Of a DNA stretch of 64,000 nt, positions 19,497-28,330 are shown piece by piece (position 1 is the stretch's first letter; the number at the start of each line of letters is the position of its first letter). The DNA is from Actinotalea sp. Marseille-Q4924 (GTDB lineage Bacteria; Actinomycetota; Actinomycetes; Actinomycetales; Cellulomonadaceae): contig NZ_CAKAKB010000003.1 in NCBI RefSeq assembly GCF_916618755.1, forward strand, positions 248,001-312,000, given 5' to 3'. The notes below the pieces were generated by a model that made no database searches, had not been told where the DNA came from, and saw nothing but the letters and a program-made list of their open reading frames with translations. A program made the translations under genes and the position numbers.

Positions 19497-19527
19497 ACGG
19501 TAGGACTTGACGCTGCGTCAACCGCAA
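19497..19527 (-). promoter_or_regulatory. MerR-type autoregulated promoter with palindromic operator
   Basis: On the minus strand, TTGCGG (19527-19522) and TACCGT (19502-19497) are 19 bp apart, the overlong spacer typical of MerR-controlled promoters. A perfect 15-bp palindrome, TTGACGCAGCGTCAA (19521-19507), lies inside the spacer exactly where MerR dimers bind. This is a strong candidate operator for the adjacent regulator. Confidence 0.7.
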
Positions 19528-19534
19528 GAACCCG

Positions 19535-19565
19535 TTGCGGCCCTGGGCCGCGGCGCGGGTAGCAT
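19535..19565 (+). promoter_or_regulatory. Candidate ileS promoter
   Basis: TTGCGG (19535-19540) and TAGCAT (19560-19565) precede the T-box leader. The spacer is 19 bp, longer than ideal. Its -35 box faces the merR -35 box with only 7 bp between them, so binding at one promoter could affect the other. Confidence 0.45.
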
Positions 19566-19571
19566 CGGCGG

Positions 19572-19800
19572 TCACAGGCGTCGACCCGGCCATCACCGGC
19601 GAGCCTCCGGAAGAACGGGTCGCCCGCCCCCGGGCGGACGGCCTCAGTAGAACCGGACGGGTGGGCCCGTCACAGCCCACGACGAGCGGCCCCGCCGTCG
19701 TCGTCCGGACGTCGTGCGTGCACGGTGACCGAGCGGCGGCGTCGACGGCAAGCGAGGTGGTACCGCGGTGACCCGGTGACGGGACGTCGTCCTCGCACGA
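19572..19800 (+). promoter_or_regulatory. ileS T-box riboswitch with ultrashort stem I, Ile specifier AUC
   Basis: The leader carries the conserved T-box core TGGTACCGCGG at 19758-19768, flanked by GCGAGG (19752-19757), which can pair with CCTCGC (19791-19796). Stem I is only about 41 nt: CGACCCG (19582-19588) pairs with CGGGTCG (19616-19622) and encloses the isoleucine specifier ATC at 19592-19594. Two further hairpins follow (19624-19637 and 19656-19671). Such short stem I T-boxes are known for actinobacterial ileS, where they act on translation. Uncharged tRNA-Ile should bind the specifier and the TGGT bulge and raise ileS expression. No poly-T follows, which fits translational control. 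Confidence 0.88.
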
Positions 19801-19844
19801 TGTGTCAGCTGACCCACACCGTGCTGGACCCGTGGAGGAGCCTC

Positions 19845-22800
19845 GTGGCCTACCCGATGCACCGGACCGCCGAGAACGGCGCCCCCGTGAGCGTGCCCGC
19901 CTCGCCGGACCTGCCCGCCCTGGAGCGCGACGTCCTCGCCCACTGGGAGAAGGACGGGACGTTCGCCGCGTCGGTCGAGCAGCGGCCGGCGGGTGAGAAC
20001 GGCGCCAACGAGTTCGTCTTCTACGACGGCCCTCCGTTCGCCAACGGCCTGCCCCACTACGGCCACCTCCTCACCGGCTACGTCAAGGACGTCGTCCCGC
20101 GCTACCGGACGATGCGTGGGCAGCGTGTCGAGCGCCGGTTCGGCTGGGACACGCACGGACTGCCCGCGGAGCTGGAGGCCGAGCGCGTCCTCGGCATCAC
20201 CGACAAGGCGCAGATCGACGAGATGGGCATCGCGGCGTTCAACGAGGCGTGCCGCGCGTCGGTGCTCAGGTACACCGACGAGTGGGAGGCCTACGTCACG
20301 CGCCAGGCGCGCTGGGTCGACTTCGAGAACGACTACAAGACGCTCGACCTGCCGTTCATGGAGTCGGTCATCTGGGCGTTCAAGCAGCTCCACGACAAGG
20401 GCCTGGCCTACGAGGGCTACCGCGTCCTGCCGTACTGCTGGCGGGACCAGACGCCGCTGTCCAACCACGAGCTGCGGATGGACGACGACGTCTACTCCGA
20501 CGTGCAGGACCAGACGGTGACCGTGACGTTCCCGTTCACGGGCGAGAAGGCCGACGCCCTGTGGCTCACGGGCGTCCGGGCGCTGGCGTGGACGACGACG
20601 CCCTGGACCCTCCCCACGAACTCGGCCCTGGCCGCGGGGCCGGACATCACCTACGTCGTGGTGCCCCACGCCGTCGCGCCCGAGGCGCGCGAGGGCACCC
20701 AGAGCGGGCTGCAGGGCGAGCACTTCCTGCTCGCCAAGGAGCTCCTGCCCGGCTACGCCAAGGACCTCGGCTACGCGAGCGCGGACGAGGCGAGCGCCGC
20801 CGTCGTCCGCGAGCTGCAGGGGACGGAGCTCGCGGGCGTGCGCTACGAACCGCTCTTCGACTACCTCCTGGACCGGCCCGGGATGGAGAACGGCTTCCAG
20901 GTCCTGCCGGCCGACTACGTCACGACCGAGGACGGCACGGGCCTGGTGCACCAGGCGCCCGCGTACGGCGAGGCGGACCAGGAGGTCTGCGAGGCCGTCG
21001 GCATCCCGACGGTGCTCAGCGTCGACGACGGCGGTCGGTTCACGTCGCTGGTGCCGGACTTCGAGGGACTGCAGGTCTTCGAGGCGAACAAGCCGATCAC
21101 CCAGCGGCTGCGCGCGGACGGACGGCTCCTGCGCCAGGCGTCCTACGTCCACGCGTACCCGCACTGCTGGCGCTGCAAGAACCCGCTCATCTACAAGGCC
21201 GTCTCGAGCTGGTTCATCAAGGTCACGGACTTCAGGGACCGGATGGTCGAGCTCAACGAGCAGATCGAGTGGACGCCCGAGCACATCATGCACGGTCAGT
21301 TCGGCAAGTGGCTGGAGAACGCCCGCGACTGGTCCGTCTCGCGGAACCGCTACTGGGGCACGCCCATCCCGGTGTGGGTGAGCGACGACCCGGCGTACCC
21401 GCGCATCGACGTCTACGGCTCGGTCGCCGAGCTGGAGCGCGACTTCGGCGTGCCGGTCACGGACCTGCACCGGCCCTTCATCGACGAGCTCACGCGGCCC
21501 AACCCCGACGACCCGACCGGCGCCTCGACCATGCGTCGCATCCCGGAGGTCCTGGACGTCTGGTTCGACTCGGGCTCGATGTCGTTCGCGCAGGTCCACT
21601 ACCCGTTCGAGAACGCCGAGTGGTTCGAGCACCACTACCCGGGCGACTTCATCGTCGAGTACATCGGCCAGACGCGCGGCTGGTTCTACACGCTGCACGT
21701 CCTCGCGACGGCGCTCTTCGACCGCCCGGCGTTCCGCTCGTGCGTCTCGCACGGCATCGTGCTGGGCTCCGACGGTCGCAAGATGAGCAAGAGCCTGCGC
21801 AACTACCCGGACGTCAACGAGGTCTTCGACCGCGACGGCTCCGACGCGATGCGCTGGTTCCTCATGGCCGGGTCCGTCCTGCGTGGCGGGAACATCCTCG
21901 TGACCGAGGAGGGCATCCGCGACGTCGTGCGTCAGGTCCACCTGCCGCTGTGGAGCACGTACTACTTCTTCACGCTCTACGCCGGCGCCGCCGACGGCGG
22001 CCGCGGATACGTGGCGCAGCCCCTCACCCCCGAGCGCGTCGCCGGGCTCGGCTCGCTCGACCGCTACCTCCTGGCGCGCACCCGCGGACTCGTCACGCGC
22101 GTGCAGCAGCAGCTGGACGCGTACGACGTCGCCGGCGCGTGCGAGACGGTGCGCGAGCACCTCGACATGCTCACCAACTGGTACGTGCGCACCCAGCGCG
22201 ACCGGTTCTGGGCCGAGGACGCCGACGCCTTCGACACCCTGTGGACCGCGCTGGAGGTGCTCACCCGCGTCATGGCGCCCCTCGCGCCGCTGCTGACGGA
22301 GGAGATCTGGCGTGGCCTGACCGGGGGGCGCAGCGTCCACCTCGCTGACTGGCCGGCGGTCGTCGACGGGTCCGGTGCCGACACCGGGCTCGGCGCGCTC
22401 CTCGTCGCCGACGACGACCTGGTGCCCTCGATGGAGCAGGTCCGCGAGATCGTCTCCACGACGCTCGGCCTGCGCAAGGCGCACGGCCTGCGCGTGCGCC
22501 AGCCGCTGCGTGAGCTGGGCCTCGCGCTCTCGGACCCCGAGGGCGTGCAGCCGTACGCCGACCTCATCCGCACCGAGCTCAACGTCAAGCACGTCACCCT
22601 CGTGCCGCTGACGGAGGTCGGGCCCGCCGACCTGGGTGTCACGACCCGCCTGGCGGTCAACGCGCGGGCCGCCGGTCCGCGTCTGGGTCGCGGGGTCCAG
22701 GCGGTCATCCAGGCCGCGCGGTCGGGGGAGTGGGAGCAGTCCGACGGCGGCGTCGTCGTGCGGACGGCGGACGGCGAGGTGCCGCTCGAGCCGGCGGAGT

Positions 22801-23162
22801 ACGAGCTGACGACCGTCGTGGCGGACACCGGCGACGGCGAGCAGACGACCGTCGCGGCCGTCCTCGCCGACGGTGGCGTGGTCCTGCTGGACACCGGCCT
22901 GGACGACGCCCTGCGCGCGGAGGGCTACGCCCGGGACGTCGTCCGGGTGGTGCAGGACGAGCGCAAGGCCGCGGGCCTGCAGGTCTCCGACCGCATCCGC
23001 CTCACGCTCGCCGTCCCGGCCGAGCGCGTGCCGGCGGTCGAGGAGCACCGGGCGATGATCGCCCGCGAGACCCTCGCCGTCGAGGTCGACGTCTCCGCAG
23101 CCGACGACGCGCCCGCCGTGGCGCGCGTGGCCGTGGCGAAGGTCGACGAGGTGCAGGCGTGA
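19845..23162 (+). CDS. ileS: Isoleucine--tRNA ligase, eukaryote-like (type 2)
   Basis: This enzyme charges tRNA-Ile. The class I signatures are HYGH at residues 71-74 (in [14 protein letters not shown]) and [11 protein letters not shown] near 645, with the editing domain between them and the anticodon-binding domain after. The sequence pattern is that of the eukaryote/archaea-like type 2 IleRS, the class tied to mupirocin tolerance in other bacteria. GTG 19845 is chosen because GGAGGAG lies at 19834-19840; an in-frame ATG at 19800 has no ribosome-binding site and lies in the T-box region. Length 1,105 residues. It is coupled to folC by a GTGA overlap. Confidence 0.97.
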   Translation: MAYPMHRTAENGAPVSVPASPDLPALERDVLAHWEKDGTFAASVEQRPAGENGANEFVFYDGPPFANGLPHYGHLLTGYVKDVVPRYRTMRGQRVERRFGWDTHGLPAELEAERVLGITDKAQIDEMGIAAFNEACRASVLRYTDEWEAYVTRQARWVDFENDYKTLDLPFMESVIWAFKQLHDKGLAYEGYRVLPYCWRDQTPLSNHELRMDDDVYSDVQDQTVTVTFPFTGEKADALWLTGVRALAWTTTPWTLPTNSALAAGPDITYVVVPHAVAPEAREGTQSGLQGEHFLLAKELLPGYAKDLGYASADEASAAVVRELQGTELAGVRYEPLFDYLLDRPGMENGFQVLPADYVTTEDGTGLVHQAPAYGEADQEVCEAVGIPTVLSVDDGGRFTSLVPDFEGLQVFEANKPITQRLRADGRLLRQASYVHAYPHCWRCKNPLIYKAVSSWFIKVTDFRDRMVELNEQIEWTPEHIMHGQFGKWLENARDWSVSRNRYWGTPIPVWVSDDPAYPRIDVYGSVAELERDFGVPVTDLHRPFIDELTRPNPDDPTGASTMRRIPEVLDVWFDSGSMSFAQVHYPFENAEWFEHHYPGDFIVEYIGQTRGWFYTLHVLATALFDRPAFRSCVSHGIVLGSDGRKMSKSLRNYPDVNEVFDRDGSDAMRWFLMAGSVLRGGNILVTEEGIRDVVRQVHLPLWSTYYFFTLYAGAADGGRGYVAQPLTPERVAGLGSLDRYLLARTRGLVTRVQQQLDAYDVAGACETVREHLDMLTNWYVRTQRDRFWAEDADAFDTLWTALEVLTRVMAPLAPLLTEEIWRGLTGGRSVHLADWPAVVDGSGADTGLGALLVADDDLVPSMEQVREIVSTTLGLRKAHGLRVRQPLRELGLALSDPEGVQPYADLIRTELNVKHVTLVPLTEVGPADLGVTTRLAVNARAAGPRLGRGVQAVIQAARSGEWEQSDGGVVVRTADGEVPLEPAEYELTTVVADTGDGEQTTVAAVLADGGVVLLDTGLDDALRAEGYARDVVRVVQDERKAAGLQVSDRIRLTLAVPAERVPAVEEHRAMIARETLAVEVDVSAADDAPAVARVAVAKVDEVQA

Positions 23163-24523
23163 CCGGCAGCGGGGACGAGACCGCGGAGATGGCGCTCCGC
23201 GAGGTCTACGCGGGCATCCTCGACCGGGCCCCGGAGCACGACTTCGAGCCGACGCTGGACCGCGTCCGCCGCGTGTGCGACCTGCTCGGTGAGCCGCAGC
23301 GGGCGTTCCGCGTCGTGCACCTGACCGGCACCAACGGGAAGACGTCGACCTCGCGGATGGTCGAGCGGCTGGTGCGGGAGCACGGCCTGCGGACCGGGCG
23401 GTTCACCAGCCCGCACCTGACGAGCGTCACCGAGCGCATCGCGATCGACGGCGAGCCCGTCAGCGCCGAGCGGTTCGTCGAGCTGTGGCAGGACGTGGCG
23501 CCGTACGTCCACATGGTCGACACCGAGTCGCTCGCGGCGGGCGGGCCGCGCATGAGCTTCTTCGAGGTGCTCACAGTCATGGCCCTCGCCGCCTTCGCCG
23601 ACGCACCCGTGGACGTCGCGGTGGTCGAGGTCGGCATGGGCGGCGTCTGGGACGCGACGAACGTGGTCGACGCGGACGTCGCCGTCGTCACGCCGGTCGC
23701 GATGGACCACGAGCGCTGGCTGGGGCACGCGCTCGTCGACATCGCGGGCGAGAAGTCCGGGATCATCAAGGACGGCTGCACCCTCGTCCTCGCCGAGCAG
23801 CGCGACGAGGTCGACGGCGTGATGCTGGCGGCGGCTGCGGAGCGCGGCGCACGCGTCCTGCGGGAGGGCGTCGACCTCGAGGTCGTCACGCGCCACGTCG
23901 CCGTCGGCGGCCAGGTCGTGGACCTGCGGACCTCCGGCGGTCTCTACACGGGCATCCCGCTGCCGCTGCACGGCGCGCACCAGGCGCACAACGCTCTCCT
24001 CGCGCTGTCCGCGACCGAGGCGCTCCTGCGCTCCGGCGGCGCGCTCGCGGGCGACGTGGTCGAGGCCGCGTTCGGCGACGTGACGTCCCCGGGCCGGCTG
24101 GAGGTCGTGCGCACGTCCCCCACGGTGCTGGTGGACGCCGCGCACAACCCCGCGGGGGTGGACGCCCTCGTGGCTGCGGTCGAGGAGGCCTTCGCCTTCT
24201 CGCGGCTCGTCGGGGTCGTCGGGATCATGGAGGACAAGGACGCCGAGCAGATCCTCGCGGGCCTCGAGCCGCTCCTGGCGGAGGTCGTCGTGACACGGTC
24301 CTCGTCCGCCCGGTCGCTCGACGTGGAGGACCTCCGTCAGGTGGCCGTGGACGTCTTCGGCGAGGACCGGGTGCACGTCGCGGAGCGGCTGGACGAGGCG
24401 GTGGCCCGGGCGGTCGAGGTCGCCGAGGGCGGCAACGAGGGGGCGCTGACGGCCGCCGGGGTACTCGTGACGGGCTCGGTCGTGCTCGCCGCGGAGGCCC
24501 GGACGCTGCTCGGGAAGGCGTAG
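23159..24523 (+). CDS. folC: Folylpolyglutamate/dihydrofolate synthase FolC
   Basis: This is a 454-residue Mur-ligase-fold enzyme adding glutamate to folates (and, in many bacteria, to dihydropteroate). The P-loop reads [13 protein letters not shown] near residue 55, then [34 protein letters not shown] and the C-terminal [12 protein letters not shown] 23159 overlaps the ileS stop, so both are co-translated. In many actinobacteria folC follows valS and precedes a DUF4233 gene and ndk; here ileS takes the valS place and a dha operon separates folC from the DUF4233 gene. Confidence 0.96.
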   Translation: MTGSGDETAEMALREVYAGILDRAPEHDFEPTLDRVRRVCDLLGEPQRAFRVVHLTGTNGKTSTSRMVERLVREHGLRTGRFTSPHLTSVTERIAIDGEPVSAERFVELWQDVAPYVHMVDTESLAAGGPRMSFFEVLTVMALAAFADAPVDVAVVEVGMGGVWDATNVVDADVAVVTPVAMDHERWLGHALVDIAGEKSGIIKDGCTLVLAEQRDEVDGVMLAAAAERGARVLREGVDLEVVTRHVAVGGQVVDLRTSGGLYTGIPLPLHGAHQAHNALLALSATEALLRSGGALAGDVVEAAFGDVTSPGRLEVVRTSPTVLVDAAHNPAGVDALVAAVEEAFAFSRLVGVVGIMEDKDAEQILAGLEPLLAEVVVTRSSSARSLDVEDLRQVAVDVFGEDRVHVAERLDEAVARAVEVAEGGNEGALTAAGVLVTGSVVLAAEARTLLGKA

Positions 24524-24526
24524 CCG

Positions 24527-24590
24527 TGCACGGATGTGCAACCGCGGCGCACGCGATCCCCTTGACCCTCTGACCTGCGTCTTCGATGCT
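24527..24590 (+). promoter_or_regulatory. dhaK promoter with candidate operator
   Basis: TTGACC (24562-24567) and GATGCT (24585-24590) are 17 bp apart. About 21 bp upstream lies the inverted repeat TGCAC-GGAT-GTGCA (24527-24540), a possible regulator site. The start of dhaK is 120 bp further on, leaving a long leader in which I see no other clear signal. Confidence 0.5.
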
Positions 24591-24710
24591 GGCACGCAGG
24601 GACGGCTCCGTCCGGCCCCACCCCGCTGCCGTGGTCGGCCGTGGGGCGGAGGTGTCCCGCGGGCGCGGCGAGGACGCCGCGTGCCTCCGTGAGCTGACAA
24701 GGAGTCCAGC

Positions 24711-25706
24711 GTGAAGAAGCTGATCAACGACCCGTCCCGCGTCGTCGACGAGTCCGTCGAGGGCTTCGGCCTGGCGCACGCCGACCTCGTGGCGGTCCAC
24801 ACCGATCCCATCTTCGTCAGCCGCGCCGGCGGTGCCGTCCAGGGCAAGGTCGGCCTCGTCAGCGGCGGCGGCAGCGGCCACGAGCCCCTGCACGCCGGCT
24901 TCGTCGGGCTCGGCATGCTCGACGCCGCCGTGCCCGGTGCGATGTTCACGTCCCCCACGCCGGACGCGATCGCCCCCGCGACGGTCGCCGCGAACGGTGG
25001 TGCAGGGGTCCTGCACATCGTCAAGAACTACACCGGCGACGTCCTCAACTTCGAGACGGCCGCCGAGCTCGCCGACGCCGACGGCATCGAGGTGCGCTCG
25101 GTCATCGTCAACGACGACGTCGCGGTCGAGGACTCGCTCTACACGGCGGGACGCCGCGGTGTCGCGGGCACGGTCATGGTCGAGAAGATCGCGGGTGCCG
25201 CCGCCGAGCGCGGGGACGACCTCGCGTCCGTCGCCGAGATCGCCGAGCGCGTCAACGCCAACGTGCGGAGCATGGGCGTGGCGCTGAGCGCCTGCACGGT
25301 CCCGCACGCCGGCACGCCGAGCTTCGAGCTCACCGAGGCGGAGATCGAGATCGGCATCGGCATCCACGGTGAGCCCGGCCGCCGCCGGATCCCCATGGCG
25401 CCCGCCGACGAGATCACGGAGATGCTCACGAACCCGGTCATGGACGACCTCGGCGTGGGTGGCAGCGACCAGGTGCTCCTCCTGGTCAACGGCATGGGCG
25501 GCACGCCGCTGTCGGAGCTGTACGTCGTGTACCGCACGGCCCGCCGGCTCCTCGAGGGCCGCGGTGCGACGGTCGCGCGGTCGCTCGTGGGCAACTACGT
25601 GACGTCCCTGGAGATGCAGGGCTGCTCCGTCACGGTCCTCCGCCTGGACGACGAGATGACGGCGCTGTGGGACGCCCCCGTCCACACGGCCGCGCTGCGG
25701 TGGTGA
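24711..25706 (+). CDS. dhaK: Dihydroxyacetone kinase subunit DhaK
   Basis: DhaK binds dihydroxyacetone covalently through a histidine so that DhaL can phosphorylate it; the phosphate comes from PEP through the PTS and DhaM. GGGSGHEP (His57), the NYTGD motif (Asp110) and GIHGEPG, all part of the substrate site, are present. Length 331 residues, typical. GTG 24711 follows AAGGAG. It is the first gene of dhaKLM, but a strong hairpin separates it from dhaL. The absence of an ATP-type DhaK-DhaL fusion and the presence of dhaM show the PTS-dependent form. Confidence 0.96.
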   Translation: MKKLINDPSRVVDESVEGFGLAHADLVAVHTDPIFVSRAGGAVQGKVGLVSGGGSGHEPLHAGFVGLGMLDAAVPGAMFTSPTPDAIAPATVAANGGAGVLHIVKNYTGDVLNFETAAELADADGIEVRSVIVNDDVAVEDSLYTAGRRGVAGTVMVEKIAGAAAERGDDLASVAEIAERVNANVRSMGVALSACTVPHAGTPSFELTEAEIEIGIGIHGEPGRRRIPMAPADEITEMLTNPVMDDLGVGGSDQVLLLVNGMGGTPLSELYVVYRTARRLLEGRGATVARSLVGNYVTSLEMQGCSVTVLRLDDEMTALWDAPVHTAALRW

Positions 25707-25749
25707 CCGCTCGGTGACGGAGGTGCGCTGACAGCGCGCTCGACGCAGC

Positions 25750-25787
25750 GACGCAGGGCCGGTCGGCCGTCCGACCGGCCCTGCGTC
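25750..25787 (+). terminator. Strong hairpin between dhaK and dhaL
   Basis: A perfect 17-bp stem (25750-25766 with 25771-25787) with a CCGT loop lies 43 bp after dhaK. It may reduce read-through so that DhaK is made in excess over DhaL and DhaM. Confidence 0.65.
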
Positions 25788-25916
25788 CGCGAGCCGTGCC
25801 GCTGGCCAGCACGGTTGACACGATCGTGGGGCCCCGCTGGGGCAGCGATGGGGCACCCGCACGTGGCACGCTACGAGGACCGCCCGGTCCGGGCGGACGA
25901 GCGACGAAGGAGAGTC

Positions 25917-26567
25917 ATGAGCCTCGACGTGGCGTGGGCGCTGGACTGGGTGCGCAGGACCGCACAGGTCGTCCTGGAGAACCGGGACTACCTCGTGGAG
26001 CTCGACCGGAAGATCGGTGACGGCGACCACGGCGAGAACCTCAAGCGTGGCTTCACCGCGGTGGTCGCCAAGCTCGACGCGGCGACCGAGCCGCCGGGCC
26101 AGCCGGGCGACGTCCTCAAGACGGTCGCCACGACGCTCATGTCGACCGTCGGCGGGGCCGCCGGTCCCCTCTACGGGACGGCCTACCTGCGCGCCGCGAA
26201 GGTGACGGGCACCGACGTGCTGGACGCCGCGGGCGTCGTCGCCATGCTCGAGGCCGGGCTGGAGGGCATCGTGGCCCGCGGCAAGGCGCACCCGGGCGAG
26301 AAGACGATGGTGGACGCCTGGAGCCCCGCGGTCACGGCCGCGCAGCAGGCCGCCGCCGACGGCGCCTCCGCCGAGCAGGTGCTCGCGGCGGCCGCCGCGG
26401 CAGCGGAGGAGGGCGCCGTCGCCACCGACCCGCTCGTCGCGACCAAGGGCCGGGCCAGCTACCTCGGCGAGCGCAGCGCCGGCCACCGCGACCCCGGTGC
26501 CGCGTCCTCGGCGCTCGTCCTGCGCGCGGCGGCGGACGCGGCGGCGGCCGCCGACGGGGCGGCGTGA
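25917..26567 (+). CDS. dhaL: Dihydroxyacetone kinase subunit DhaL
   Basis: DhaL carries the tightly bound ADP that shuttles phosphate from DhaM to dihydroxyacetone on DhaK. The Mg-ADP site aspartates are seen in LDRKIGDGDHGENLKRGF, with the STVGGAAGPLYGT and KTMVDAWSPA helices following; 216 residues is a normal length. ATG 25917 has AAGGAGAG. A consensus TTGACA lies at 25815-25820, after the dhaK hairpin, but I find no matching -10 box. The C-terminus is rich in alanine. The dhaL stop overlaps the dhaM start (TGATG). Confidence 0.95.
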   Translation: MSLDVAWALDWVRRTAQVVLENRDYLVELDRKIGDGDHGENLKRGFTAVVAKLDAATEPPGQPGDVLKTVATTLMSTVGGAAGPLYGTAYLRAAKVTGTDVLDAAGVVAMLEAGLEGIVARGKAHPGEKTMVDAWSPAVTAAQQAAADGASAEQVLAAAAAAAEEGAVATDPLVATKGRASYLGERSAGHRDPGAASSALVLRAAADAAAAADGAA

Positions 26568-27301
26568 TGCCCCGGGTCGCGCTCGTCCTCGTCTCGCACT
26601 CCCGCGCGGCGGCCGAGGGGGTCGCCGAGATCGCGGCGCAGATGGCGCCGGACGTCACGCTCCTGCCCGCGGGCGGCATCGACGACGGGATCGGCACGGA
26701 CTTCGCCCGGATCCTCGAGGCCGTGGAGACGGCGACCGGAGGCGACGTGGACGGCGCCGTCGTCCTGACCGACCTGGGCTCGGCCGTCCTCACCACGGAG
26801 TCCGTGCTCGAGGCGCTCGAGGAGGACGTCGTCGGCAGCGTGCGGCTCGCCGACGCGCCGTTCCTCGAGGGCGCGGTCGCGGCGGCCGTGGCCGCGCAGC
26901 AGGGCGACGGGCTCGACGACGTCCTGGCCGCGGCCGAGCGGGCCGGTGCGCTCTTCGCCACGGCGACCGCGGGACGGGGTGCGGACGAGGCGGGGCCGGG
27001 GGCCGGCGTGCCGTCGCCGACCGACGACGACGCGGCCGGCGACGGTCGGGTGACCCGCACGGTGACGCTCCGCAACCCGCTCGGGCTGCACGCCCGGCCC
27101 GCCGCCGTGGTGGCCCGCGCGGTCGCCGACGGGGGCGTGCCGCTGACGATCGACGGCGTCAACGGTGCGAGCGTCCTGGAGCTCATGGCGATGGGGGCGA
27201 CCGGGGGTCAGGAGATCTCCGTGGCCGCGACGGGCCCGGGCGCCCAGGAGGCGGTCGACCGCGTCGTCGAGCTCGTCGAGTCGGGCTTCGGCGAGGTCTG
27301 A
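26567..27301 (+). CDS. dhaM: DhaM phosphotransferase subunit (EIIA-HPr fusion)
   Basis: DhaM re-phosphorylates the ADP on DhaL using PTS phosphate. Residues 1-130 are an EIIA(Man)-like domain with the phosphorylated histidine in LVLVSHSRA and the AVVLTDLGSAVLTTE segment. Residues ~160-244 are an HPr domain with the active histidine in NPLGLHARPAA. The enzyme I-like third domain of the E. coli protein is missing, so a separate enzyme I must act. A Gly/Asp-rich linker joins the domains. The ATG at 26567 is used (a GTG one codon earlier is possible). Length 244 residues. Confidence 0.93.
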   Translation: MPRVALVLVSHSRAAAEGVAEIAAQMAPDVTLLPAGGIDDGIGTDFARILEAVETATGGDVDGAVVLTDLGSAVLTTESVLEALEEDVVGSVRLADAPFLEGAVAAAVAAQQGDGLDDVLAAAERAGALFATATAGRGADEAGPGAGVPSPTDDDAAGDGRVTRTVTLRNPLGLHARPAAVVARAVADGGVPLTIDGVNGASVLELMAMGATGGQEISVAATGPGAQEAVDRVVELVESGFGEV

Positions 27302-27355
27302 GAGCGACCCGCGACGGCGCGCCGACGGCTCCCGCGGCCCGGATACCCTGGGCCG

Positions 27356-27814
27356 GTGAGCAGCCAGGGCCGACCGGGCACGCCGTCCGCCGAGGGCGGG
27401 CGACCCGACGCGGCCGCGCCGGCGACCCGGGGCGGCACCGCTGCTCGGCGACGGTCGGCCCGGCGTCAGTTCGCCGCGACGATGCTCGTCCTGGAGGCGT
27501 TCGTCGTCTTCTTCGCGACGCTGGTCGCCTTCGGGCTGCGCGTGGGCGACCCGGTCGCGATCTTCGTCGTCGGGGGCACCCTGTCCCTCGCGATGGTGCT
27601 CGTCGCCGGGATGCTGCGCTGGCCGGCGGGCTACGTGGCCGGGTCCGCCCTGCAGGTGCCGATGGTGGCGATCGGGTTCGTGGTGCCGCTGATGTTCGGC
27701 GTCGCGGCCGTCTTCGTGGTGCTGTGGGTCTGGAGCCTGCGCCTGGGTGCGCGCATCGACCGCGAGCGGGACGAGCGGGCGGCCGCCGAGGACGCGGGAG
27801 GGCGGCCCGCCTGA
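27356..27814 (+). CDS. DUF4233 membrane protein
   Basis: This 152-residue protein of unknown function is found next to folC and ndk in many actinobacteria. After a Gly/Arg-rich cytoplasmic start (~35 residues) there are four hydrophobic segments: [53 protein letters not shown] and [17 protein letters not shown], then a charged tail. It starts with GTG at 27356; TACCCT at 27344-27349 lies 6 bp upstream with no Shine-Dalgarno sequence, so the message is probably leaderless. That gives it a promoter independent of dhaKLM. Confidence 0.85.
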   Translation: MSSQGRPGTPSAEGGRPDAAAPATRGGTAARRRSARRQFAATMLVLEAFVVFFATLVAFGLRVGDPVAIFVVGGTLSLAMVLVAGMLRWPAGYVAGSALQVPMVAIGFVVPLMFGVAAVFVVLWVWSLRLGARIDRERDERAAAEDAGGRPA

Positions 27815-27833
27815 CGCGGTTAGGGTGTGCGCC

Positions 27834-28265
27834 ATGACGTCTGCTGCTGAGCGCACCCTGGTCCTCGTCAAGCCCGACGGCGTCCGTCGGGGCCTGGTGG
27901 GCGAGGTGCTGCGGCGCATCGAGGCGAAGGGCTACACCGTCGCGGCCCTGGAGATGAGGACCGCCGCCCCGGAGCTGCTCGAGGCGCACTACGCCGAGCA
28001 CACAGGGAAGCCGTTCTTCGCGCCCCTCGTCGAGTTCATGGGCTCGGGCCCCGTCGTCGCCGCCGTCGTGGAGGGGCACCGCGCCATCGAGGGCTTCCGC
28101 TCCCTCGCGGGGGCGACCGACCCCACCTCGGCCGCGCCCGGCACGCTGCGCGGTGACCTCGGGCGGGACTGGGGCGAGAGCGTCGTGCAGAACCTCGTCC
28201 ACGGCTCGGACTCGCCGGAGTCGGCGAGCCGCGAGATCGGGCTCTGGTTCCCCGGCCTGTCGTGA
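27834..28265 (+). CDS. ndk: Nucleoside diphosphate kinase
   Basis: Ndk equilibrates nucleoside di- and triphosphates. The active-site histidine is in [12 protein letters not shown], with [14 protein letters not shown] at the start and [17 protein letters not shown] in the middle; 143 residues is slightly longer than the usual ~136. The ATG at 27834 lies 7 bp after TAGGGT (27821-27826) and has no Shine-Dalgarno sequence, pointing to a leaderless transcript. It sits 19 bp after the DUF4233 gene, the usual neighbour. Confidence 0.97.
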   Translation: MTSAAERTLVLVKPDGVRRGLVGEVLRRIEAKGYTVAALEMRTAAPELLEAHYAEHTGKPFFAPLVEFMGSGPVVAAVVEGHRAIEGFRSLAGATDPTSAAPGTLRGDLGRDWGESVVQNLVHGSDSPESASREIGLWFPGLS

Positions 28266-28330
28266 CGACGGCGCCCCCGGGCACCGCGCGGCTGCGCGTC
28301 GGCCGCCGCCGGACCTCCTAGGCTCGCGGC

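Noticed and set aside
19725-19844. N-terminal extension of ileS from 19725 or ATG 19800
   Set aside because: It would translate the T-box itself; there is no ribosome-binding site, whereas GTG 19845 has GGAGGAG and matches the family N-terminus.
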